A stretch of 7,544 nt of DNA, taken from Candidatus Harrisonbacteria bacterium RIFCSPLOWO2_02_FULL_45_10c. Lineage in GTDB: Bacteria > Patescibacteriota > Minisyncoccia > UBA6257 > 02-FULL-45-10c. The position numbers and the translations under genes were made by a program. The notes under the pieces are model-generated. The model was not told the DNA's origin and searched no databases. It worked only from the letters and a program-made list of their open reading frames with translations. Positions 1 through 4,853 of this stretch are shown one piece after another; position 1 is the first letter of the stretch; every line of letters begins with the position of its first letter. The stretch covers positions 15,571 to 23,114 of the forward strand of contig MHJM01000034.1 in the NCBI GenBank assembly GCA_001818705.1, given 5' to 3'.

Positions 1-192
1 TACTATCGGGATGAGTCAATCAGCTTGCTCGTCCGCCAAAACGGAAAGATTGTCGGCACCTACACCTACTGCGTCAGCATTCCACCTAGCCGGCAAGTTA
101 CCCAGGACATCCCTTTTGGTCCATACGAACTGTATGAGCTCAAACGAGGGAATCCGGGCAATCCCTGCCGAAGTCGCGGTGGATGGTGGTAA
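1..192 (+). CDS. 3' end of an unrecognised protein gene (start outside window)
   Basis: Frame +1 is open from the first base to a TAA at 190-192 and gives 63 residues with no internal stop. The peptide starts YYRDESISLLVRQNGKIVG, alternates polar and hydrophobic residues like beta strands (SLLVRQNGKIVGTYTYCVS), and ends in a Gly/Arg/Trp-rich tail (CRSRGGWW). I do not recognise the family. The frame is preferred over the overlapping +2 frame (11-202) because its composition is protein-like and because its stop lies 8 bases before a strong terminator. Function is unknown. A single cysteine pair (about residues 24 and 56 of the visible part) could form a disulfide if the protein is exported, but that is speculation. 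Confidence 0.6.
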   Translation, partial: YYRDESISLLVRQNGKIVGTYTYCVSIPPSRQVTQDIPFGPYELYELKRGNPGNPCRSRGGWW

Positions 193-200
193 ATACACCT

Positions 201-234
201 AAAACCCCACAATGTTAAACACTGTGGGGTTTTT
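201..234 (+). terminator. Rho-independent terminator of the upstream gene
   Basis: The arms CCCCACAATG (205-214) and CACTGTGGGG (220-229) pair with one A/C mismatch around a TTAAA loop. An A run precedes the stem and TTTTT (230-234) follows it. The hairpin starts 8 bases after the stop codon of the partial gene. The flanking A and T runs could let it work weakly in both directions, but no minus-strand gene lies to its right. Confidence 0.85.
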
Positions 235-245
235 ATAACCAAATA

Positions 246-429
246 AAGCTAACTACTTTCGCTCTGGAACAGCTGCTCTGCGATAGACAAAGCCAATTCG
301 TTCGTAACGCTGCTCGCCACCCTGCCTTCGTCCTGCGAACGACATAGCGGGTCCTGGCTCGCGGACGCTACTCACTCATTGTTTTGTAGCTATCGCTGCG
401 CAAAGTTCCTTTACGAAAGTAGTTAGCTT
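246..429 (-). repeat. Long imperfect hairpin with 16-bp perfect ends (element A)
   Basis: The ends are perfect inverted repeats: AAGCTAACTACTTTCG at 246-261 and its complement at 414-429. Moving inward, further arms pair in register: GGAAC 266-270 with 405-409, GCGATAG 280-286 with 390-396, ACAAA 287-291 with 383-387, CAAT 294-297 with 378-381, GTAACG 304-309 with 366-371 (one A/C), GCC 316-318 with 356-358, and ACCC 319-322 with GGGT 349-352. The apical loop is 323-348. There is no ORF. The strand is set to minus because the A/C pair becomes G-U there, and because three facing TC/TC gaps (298-299/376-377, 302-303/372-373, 314-315/359-360) become tandem G-A pairs. AATA flanks both ends (242-245, 430-433), which could be a target duplication or chance in A+T-rich DNA. 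It could be a MITE-like element, a structured RNA or a hairpin repeat. No transposase is visible. Confidence 0.7.
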
Positions 430-430
430 A

Positions 431-622
431 ATAAGCGAGTTTTTTAATTTGAACCAACATGTCGGAGGCTTGATTACAAATACCTGAGCGAATAGGAAAT
501 ATATCGGGATACCCAGGAAGCTGAGCTTGTCGAAGCTGACTAGGGTGATATATTTCCGTATATGAGCGAATCGTATTTGTTCAAGCCGGAGATTCGTTGG
601 TGAAAATAAAAAACTCGCTTAT
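431..622 (+). repeat. Structured hairpin repeat, copy 1 (element B1)
   Basis: This long stem-loop starts one base after element A. The outer stem is 16 bp perfect (431-446 with 607-622). Inside it lie ACCAAC 453-458/596-601, GGCTTGA 467-473/581-587, ACAAATAC 476-483/573-580, the facing direct repeats TGAGCGAAT (485-493 and 563-571), an 11-bp perfect stem GGAAATATATC 495-505/547-557, a 5-base bulge (506-510), and ACCC 511-514/GGGT 543-546 around the apical loop 515-542. A second copy lies at 4690-4853. The two share the same order of stems, the same bulge and long conserved single-strand blocks (for example TACCCAGGAAG and TGACTAGGGTG), while stem bases change in pairs. Copy 1 carries about 15 extra bases, CTGAGCTTGTCGAAG, in its apical loop. 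No coding potential is visible. It lies just upstream of yebC and ends 18 bases before its start. Confidence 0.85.
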
Positions 623-628
623 ATTCGC

Positions 629-640
629 TATACTATAAAT
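629..640 (+). promoter_or_regulatory. Possible -10 element of yebC
   Basis: TATACT (629-634) overlaps TATAAAT (634-640) directly before the yebC ATG. No convincing -35 box lies at the usual distance, because that position is occupied by the right arm of element B1. If this -10 is used, the transcript would start at or near the ATG and be leaderless, in line with the lack of a Shine-Dalgarno sequence. Confidence 0.35.
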
Positions 641-1168
641 ATGTCCGGTCACTCCAAATGGTCCCAGATAAAGCATCATAAGGGCATTACCGATCAAAAA
701 CGCGGCCAGCTTTTTTCCAAGCTTTTACGCGCTATTGCCATTGCCGCTAAAACCGACCCTAACCCGCAATTCAATCCCCGGCTTCGGACCGCCATTGAAA
801 CGGCCAAAACGAGTAATGTTCCGGCGGAAAATATTGAACGGGCGATCAGCAAGGCATCGGAAGAAAAAAATCTGGAAGACATTTTAGTTGAAGCCTACGG
901 TTCGGAGGGCGCGGCGCTCATTATTCAAGGCATTACGGATAATTCCAACCGGACGGTAAATGAGATAAAAAAAATATTAAGCGATCACGACGCAAAGATA
1001 GCGACGCCGGGAAGCGTTTTGTGGTCCTTTGAACAAACTGGTGATAAAAGCTGGAAGCCGAAATTCCAGCAGCCAATTTCCGATGCGGCTAAAGAAAAAA
1101 TCCGAATATTGGTGGCGGCGCTGGAAGAGCACGAAGACGTGCAGAAAATTATCACAAATATTTTATAG
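641..1168 (+). CDS. yebC: YebC/PmpR/TACO1-family protein, short form lacking domain III
   Basis: The N-terminus MSGHSKWSQIKHHKGITDQK matches the family signature (GHSKW..I.H.K...D.KRG..F.K), followed by NPRLRTAIETAK (45-56) and NVPAENIERAI (59-69). Residues 79-130 (EDILVEAYGSEGAAL, DNSNRTVNEIK, GSVLWSF) match the first half of the discontinuous domain II. In typical members of about 240 residues a ferredoxin-like domain III follows. Here only about 17 residues (131-147) intervene before the family's final helix, LVAALEEHEDVQKIITN (157-173). The protein is therefore 175 residues with an internal deletion, not a truncation. The family was annotated as transcriptional regulators; more recent work on YebC and mitochondrial TACO1 points to relief of ribosome stalling at proline-rich stretches. 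The start is fixed by the signature. There is no Shine-Dalgarno sequence. It lies 19 bases upstream of ruvC, a frequent partner, and is probably co-transcribed with it. Confidence 0.93.
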   Translation: MSGHSKWSQIKHHKGITDQKRGQLFSKLLRAIAIAAKTDPNPQFNPRLRTAIETAKTSNVPAENIERAISKASEEKNLEDILVEAYGSEGAALIIQGITDNSNRTVNEIKKILSDHDAKIATPGSVLWSFEQTGDKSWKPKFQQPISDAAKEKIRILVAALEEHEDVQKIITNIL

Positions 1169-1187
1169 TCATATTCCAAAAAAAATT

Positions 1188-1673
1188 ATGACGATATTGG
1201 GAATTGATCCCGGCAGTACCCGCATCGGCTACGGAGTGATTGCGGATGCCGAAAATAGAAAACTTGTTTATATTGATTGCGGCGTTTTTGAATCGCACCT
1301 AAAAGGAGCCGACGCGCTTCTTTTGCAAATCACCCAAGATTTTGCAAAGCTCATAAAAAAACATTGTCCGGATCTTATCGGAATTGAAAAGCTGTATTTT
1401 GCAAAAAATGTAAAAACCGGCATTGCGGTGGCCCAAACCAGGGGCGCCATCATTGCTGCCGCCGCCCAATTCCATATTCCAATCAAAGAATTCAGCCCGT
1501 CCGAAATAAAATCAGCCACTACCAATTACGGCCTAGCTGACAAAAAAGCGGTTTCCAGAATGGTGAGTGTTATTCTTGGCATCGGCAAAGTTCCGGGATA
1601 TGATGATGCCAGCGATGCCTTAGCTATCGCTATTACCACGGCTATGCACCGCTCACCCCTTGACACGAAATAA
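1188..1673 (+). CDS. ruvC: Crossover junction endodeoxyribonuclease RuvC
   Basis: This is the Holliday-junction resolvase of the RuvABC system, a dimer that cuts four-way junctions symmetrically during recombinational repair. The 161 residues begin MTILGIDPGSTRIGYGVI. The four acidic catalytic residues of the RNase H-like fold are visible: D7 in GIDPGS, E67 in IGIEKLYF, and D140 and D143 in the DDASDALAIAI motif. The junction-binding segment NVKTGIAVAQTRGAI (74-88) is well conserved. Length is close to the usual 160-175. The frame is open upstream to 1029, but that extension lies inside yebC and has no family similarity, so the ATG at 1188 is chosen. The start has a run of A bases and no Shine-Dalgarno sequence. 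Operon with yebC is likely. ruvA and ruvB are not in the window. Confidence 0.95.
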   Translation: MTILGIDPGSTRIGYGVIADAENRKLVYIDCGVFESHLKGADALLLQITQDFAKLIKKHCPDLIGIEKLYFAKNVKTGIAVAQTRGAIIAAAAQFHIPIKEFSPSEIKSATTNYGLADKKAVSRMVSVILGIGKVPGYDDASDALAIAITTAMHRSPLDTK

Positions 1674-1723
1674 GCTTATTTATATATTTGGTTTTATTAA
1701 AATAAATAAAAATAACTTATATT

Positions 1724-1745
1724 AAAAGGTCGCAAACGGTCTTTT
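1724..1745 (+). terminator. Weak terminator-like hairpin after ruvC
   Basis: AAAAGGTCG (1724-1732) can pair with CGGTCTTTT (1737-1745) around a CAAA loop, giving 9 bp that include two adjacent G-U pairs, with a U-rich 3' side. It is the only short terminator-like structure after the ruvC stop. The long inverted-repeat element starts two bases later, so the hairpin might instead be an outer part of that element. The preceding 1674-1723 is very A+T-rich and holds nothing I can name. Confidence 0.35.
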
Positions 1746-1746
1746 C

Positions 1747-1890
1747 AACCCCGCACCGAGCCGAGCGCTTCCGTTTTCTCCAACGCCTTTGGTAGAACAA
1801 TGATGAACGTTATTCTTCATCTTTGCGAATACCATGCGCGCAGAAAGGAAAACGGCTAGGCGTTGCAGCGCTCGATCTGGTGACGGGGTT
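1747..1890 (+). other. Complex inverted-repeat element with two competing helices (element C)
   Basis: The closing stem is AACCCCGCACC (1747-1757) with GGTG-A-CGGGGTT (1879-1890), then CGAGCGCT (1762-1769) with AGCGCTCG (1867-1874). Inside are two 8-base pairs in crossed order: CCGTTTTC (1771-1778) with GAAAACGG (1848-1855), and CAACGCCT (1781-1788) with AGGCGTTG (1858-1865). Each partner pair is separated by two bases on both sides, so forming both at once would be a strained pseudoknot. Forming either alone gives mirror-image structures with an 11-base bulge on one side and one base on the other. The centre can fold as TGGTA 1790-1794/1830-1834 and GATGAA 1802-1807/1816-1821. It ends 6 bases before the ATG of a small acidic ORF, so it may be that gene's 5' leader or a separate RNA or mobile hairpin. 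It matches no RNA family that I recognise. Confidence 0.55.
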
Positions 1891-1896
1891 TCAACA

Positions 1897-2052
1897 ATGA
1901 AAAAGAAAAAATCACAATCTTCTGGCTGGGACGACGCCGGACCAAAATGGGAAAATGATAAAGATGAAGTTCTTGATCCCGAGGAGAAAGATGAAGATGG
2001 CGAACTCGACGGAGACGTTCTGGACGAAGAAATAGACGAAGAAGGTATCTAG
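1897..2052 (+). CDS. Small, highly acidic protein of unknown function
   Basis: The 51 residues start MKKKKSQSSGWDDAGPKWEN and then become an acidic low-complexity tail ending VLDEEIDEEGI. By my count 21 of 51 residues are Asp or Glu, with seven Lys, mostly at the N-terminus. There is no signal peptide, membrane segment or cysteine, so a soluble and largely disordered protein is expected. The frame is open from an earlier ATG at 1834, but those 21 extra residues are encoded by the right arm of the inverted-repeat element and are Arg-rich, so the ATG at 1897 is preferred. Only GGGG (1885-1888), itself part of a stem, could serve as a weak ribosome site. A strong terminator follows 12 bases after the stop, which supports a real gene. 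I do not recognise a family. Confidence 0.55.
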   Translation: MKKKKSQSSGWDDAGPKWENDKDEVLDPEEKDEDGELDGDVLDEEIDEEGI

Positions 2053-2064
2053 AGCTCATCATAA

Positions 2065-2101
2065 AAAATACAATCCCCCGGATTTCGGGGGATTGTATTT
2101 T
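2065..2101 (+). terminator. Strong rho-independent terminator
   Basis: A perfect 16-bp stem (2065-2080 with 2086-2101) has a CCCCCG/CGGGGG core, a GATTT loop, and A and T runs at its two feet. It closes the yebC-ruvC-small ORF block and insulates the PBP gene. Its symmetry would let it act in either direction. Confidence 0.92.
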
Positions 2102-2122
2102 AGGATAAATCCTAATATATTA

Positions 2123-2141
2123 TATAATCTTATTAAGATTA
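2123..2141 (+). promoter_or_regulatory. Likely promoter of the PBP gene with an overlapping inverted repeat
   Basis: TATAAT (2123-2128) is a perfect -10 consensus 16 bases before the ATG at 2145. The -35 position 17 bases upstream (2100-2105, TTAGGA) is only a partial match. The inverted repeat TAATCTT-ATT-AAGATTA (2125-2141) overlaps the -10 and the expected transcription start. It could be an operator or a short hairpin at the RNA 5' end, but there is no regulator nearby to support that. The expected leader is only about 10 bases. Confidence 0.45.
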
Positions 2142-2144
2142 ACT

Positions 2145-4676
2145 ATGATTCGAATCCGGCGCCTTAAGCGCTTAAAATTTAAGCAATGGTTTACTCTAAG
2201 TATTATTGTAATTTTATTCGGAGTGACGCTTTCCTTAGTTTTTTTCGCTTTAATTATTAAAGATTTGCCTAATCCGGAACAATTCGAAACCCGGCAAATT
2301 ATAGAATCAACCAAAATCTACGACCGGAGCGGAAAAACAATTTTATACGAAATTCATGGGGAAGAAAAACGCACCGTCCTGCCGTTTTCCGAAATACCGG
2401 AATTCTTAAAACAAGCGACTGTCGCTATTGAGGATAACAATTTTTATAAAAATCCGGCCTTCGACTGGAAAGCCATTATCCGGGCAATACTGGTGAACCT
2501 GCATCTCCGCGAAGGATATGCCGGCCAGGGAGGATCGACGATTACCCAGCAATTGGCGCGAAACGCGTTCCTTACTTCCGAACGGACATTAATCAGGGAT
2601 ATTATCAGAAAAATTAAAGAATTATTTGTCGCCATAGAACTGGAAAAAAGATATAACAAAGACGAAATCTTAGGCCTCTACCTCAATCAAATTCCGTATG
2701 GCGGCAATGCGTATGGCGTTGAGGCGGCGGCCAAAACTTTTTTTGGAAAATCCGCTAAAGACCTGACATTAGCCGAATCGGCATTGCTGGCCAGCTTACC
2801 GAGAGGAACCAGTTATTACTCACCCTGGGGAAAGCATGTTGATGAACTATTGAAAAGAAAAAATCTGGTCCTGGAACGAATGGAATCGCTTGGTTATATT
2901 ACCGTCCAGCAAAAAGAAGGGGCTAAAAAAGCGGAACTGATTTTTGCCGACCAATCAACCGGAATTAAGGCCCCACATTTCGTATTAGAAGTGCAGGACT
3001 ATCTTAATAAAAAATATGGGGAAGAATTCGTGCAAACGGCCGGTTTAACCGTTGTGACAACTCTGGATTGGGATTTACAGCAAGCCGCTGAAAAAGCGGT
3101 CACGGACGGCGCCGCCCGCAACACCGAACTGTATAATGGCCATAATGCGTCGCTGGTCGCTCAAAACGCGAATACCGGGCAAATCCTCGCCTTAGTAGGA
3201 TCGAAAGATTATTTTTTGCCGTCTGAACCGGAAAACTGCACGCCAGGATTAAATTGCCAATTTGAAGGGAATTTCAACGTCGCCACCCAAGGCCTGCGCC
3301 AGCCGGGCTCGGCTATGAAGCCATTCGCTTATCTGACCGCTTTTCAAAAAGGCTATACTCCGGACACCGTCTTATTCGACGTGCCAACGGAATTTGCCGC
3401 TAATAATGAAAAATGCCCGCTGTTGGTTGATTTTGAAAACGAAGAGAAAGAATGTTTCCATCCCAACAATTTTGATGAAAAGTTCCGGGGACCGGTAACT
3501 ATGCGGACCGCCCTGGCTCAATCAATCAACATACCGGCGGTTAAAACGCTATATCTAGCCGGTATTGATGACACTTTAAAAACCTCCCACGATCTCGGCA
3601 TTACCACGCTGACCGAACGGAGCCGCTACGGCTTATCGCTGGTTCTCGGCGGCGGAGAAGTAACCTTGCTGGATCTGGTCGGCGCCTATTCGGTATTTGC
3701 CCAAGAAGGCGTAAAACATAAACAAACTTTCGTAATTAAAATTACCGACAGCAAAGGAAAAATTGTTGAGGAATATAAAGATGCGGCAACGCAAGTGATT
3801 GAAAGCCAGTACCCGAGAATACTCAATGATATTCTTACCGACGTTGAAGAACGGTCCGGATTATTCAGCTCCAGCCTGCCTTTAACGCTGTTTCCCGGGC
3901 ACCAAGTCGCGCTTAAAACCGGTACCACGAACGATTATCATGATGCCTGGGCGATCGGTTACACTCCGGAACTGATAGTCGGCGTTTGGGCTGGCAATAA
4001 CAACAACGTAGCCATGACCCAGCGCGGATCCAGCTTGCTCGCCGCTGTGCCAATCTGGAGCGCTTTTATGAGAGACGCTCTTAAAGATAAGCCGCTAGTA
4101 TCTTTTAATAAGCCAGAACCAATAGTTAGCTCCAAGCCGGTCTTCCAAGGACAATCGACAGTTAATTTCCGAATCGGTAATAATTCCTATTCGCAGATTC
4201 ATTCGATTCTTTTCTATGTGGATAAAAAAGATCCGCAAGGGCCGCCGCCGGTACAACCGGAAAATGATTCGCAATTTAAAAATTGGGAGTTTTCCGTTCT
4301 GAAATGGGCGGAACAATCCATTCCCAATTTTTCCGCCATTTACAATTATCCTCTGCCGCAAGGCGCTATTACCGACAATGAGCAAATTAACGCTTTACAG
4401 CCGACGCTAAATTTTATTAGCCCGAAAAACGGCGATTTTATCCAATCCAACTCCGTCTGGGTACAAGCCCGCGTTACCGCACCGTCGCCGATATCCAAAA
4501 TCCAGTTATTTTTTAACAACGAATTAATGGACGAGCGCAGCGGTAATAATAGCCAAGATATCATGTACCAATTCAACCTAGCACCGAAAAAAATCGAACT
4601 GCAAAACCTGCTGCAATTAAAAGTTACCGGCGCCAACAATACGACAATCCAAAAAGAACTGATTCTTTTCAAGTAA
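2145..4676 (+). CDS. Class A penicillin-binding protein (PBP1A type: transglycosylase plus transpeptidase)
   Basis: This bifunctional peptidoglycan synthase polymerises lipid II and cross-links stem peptides on the outer face of the membrane. Its 843 residues have a basic cytoplasmic start (MIRIRRLKRLK), one membrane anchor (about 16-38), and a GT51 domain (about 55-225) with the catalytic Glu in AIEDNNF (E96), GQGGSTITQQLARN (127-140) and the ELEKRYNKDEILGLYLNQ block. The transpeptidase domain (about 300-645) has S389-A-M-K392, S460-I-N462 and K591-T-G-T. An Ig-like C-terminal domain occupies about 755-843. In GT51 motif 1 the usual His-x-Gly after EDxxFY reads N103-P-A. Four cysteines (365, 371, 424, 437) flank the active-site serine, an insert I associate with Patescibacteria PBPs and a possible disulfide site. 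The start precedes the anchor correctly and has no Shine-Dalgarno sequence. Convergent with dnaN. Confidence 0.96.
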   Translation: MIRIRRLKRLKFKQWFTLSIIVILFGVTLSLVFFALIIKDLPNPEQFETRQIIESTKIYDRSGKTILYEIHGEEKRTVLPFSEIPEFLKQATVAIEDNNFYKNPAFDWKAIIRAILVNLHLREGYAGQGGSTITQQLARNAFLTSERTLIRDIIRKIKELFVAIELEKRYNKDEILGLYLNQIPYGGNAYGVEAAAKTFFGKSAKDLTLAESALLASLPRGTSYYSPWGKHVDELLKRKNLVLERMESLGYITVQQKEGAKKAELIFADQSTGIKAPHFVLEVQDYLNKKYGEEFVQTAGLTVVTTLDWDLQQAAEKAVTDGAARNTELYNGHNASLVAQNANTGQILALVGSKDYFLPSEPENCTPGLNCQFEGNFNVATQGLRQPGSAMKPFAYLTAFQKGYTPDTVLFDVPTEFAANNEKCPLLVDFENEEKECFHPNNFDEKFRGPVTMRTALAQSINIPAVKTLYLAGIDDTLKTSHDLGITTLTERSRYGLSLVLGGGEVTLLDLVGAYSVFAQEGVKHKQTFVIKITDSKGKIVEEYKDAATQVIESQYPRILNDILTDVEERSGLFSSSLPLTLFPGHQVALKTGTTNDYHDAWAIGYTPELIVGVWAGNNNNVAMTQRGSSLLAAVPIWSAFMRDALKDKPLVSFNKPEPIVSSKPVFQGQSTVNFRIGNNSYSQIHSILFYVDKKDPQGPPPVQPENDSQFKNWEFSVLKWAEQSIPNFSAIYNYPLPQGAITDNEQINALQPTLNFISPKNGDFIQSNSVWVQARVTAPSPISKIQLFFNNELMDERSGNNSQDIMYQFNLAPKKIELQNLLQLKVTGANNTTIQKELILFK

Positions 4677-4689
4677 AATCTTGAGCGAG

Positions 4690-4853
4690 TAGATTTATTT
4701 TGAGCCAACATTGCGAAGGCTTTATTTACAAATACCTGAGCGAATAAGAAATTTAGCGGGCTACCCAGGAAGAATGACTAGGGTGCTAAATTTCCGTTAT
4801 GAGCAAATTGTATTTGTTAAAGCCGGAGCAACGGTTGGCGAGAAATAGATCTA
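4690..4853 (+). repeat. Structured hairpin repeat, copy 2 (element B2), between convergent genes
   Basis: This is the same family and orientation as 431-622. The stems are TAGATTTATTT 4690-4700/4843-4853 (one G-T), GCCAAC 4704-4709/4834-4839, TTGC 4711-4714/4828-4831, GGCTTTA 4718-4724/4818-4824, ACAAATAC 4728-4735/4810-4817, GAAATTTAGC 4748-4757/4785-4794, and ACCC 4763-4766/GGGT 4781-4784. The facing near-repeats are TGAGCGAAT (4737-4745) and TGAGCAAAT (4800-4808). The apical loop is 14 bases and lacks the extra segment of copy 1. It starts 13 bases after the PBP stop, and its right arm includes the dnaN stop codon (4851-4853, minus). No separate terminator lies between the two convergent genes, so it may end both transcripts, though the feet have no long T run. 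Confidence 0.85.

Noticed and set aside
11..202. Overlapping plus-strand frame starting with ATG at 11
   Set aside because: Its Ser/Ala/Thr-rich translation is not protein-like, while frame +1 over the same bases is open from the window edge and ends just before the terminator.
431..622. 6S, SRP or tmRNA gene
   Set aside because: The rod shape and length are roughly 6S-like, but a second copy occurs in the same window, and no SRP Alu/S-domain signature or tmRNA tag frame is visible.
246..622. CRISPR array
   Set aside because: The repeats are inverted arms of hairpins; there are no regularly spaced direct repeats with unique spacers.
1029..1187. Possible N-terminal extension of RuvC
   Set aside because: It lies inside yebC in another frame and has no similarity to the family; MTILGIDPGS at 1188 is the normal RuvC start.
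1747..1890. Integron attC site
   Set aside because: The stem has no conserved terminal RYYYAAC/GTTRRRY core sites and there is no integrase or cassette structure nearby.
1834..1896. Earlier start for the small acidic ORF
   Set aside because: The 21 residues would be encoded by the right arm of the inverted-repeat element and their Arg-rich composition differs from the rest; kept only as an alternative.
2148..2160. ATTCGAATCCGG resembling a tRNA T-arm
   Set aside because: No acceptor, D or anticodon arms can be found upstream, and the bases code for the start of the PBP (IRIR).
4346..4711. Minus-strand open frame of 121 codons over the 3' end of the PBP gene
   Set aside because: It is antisense to the well-supported Ig-like C-terminal domain and shows no recognisable features.
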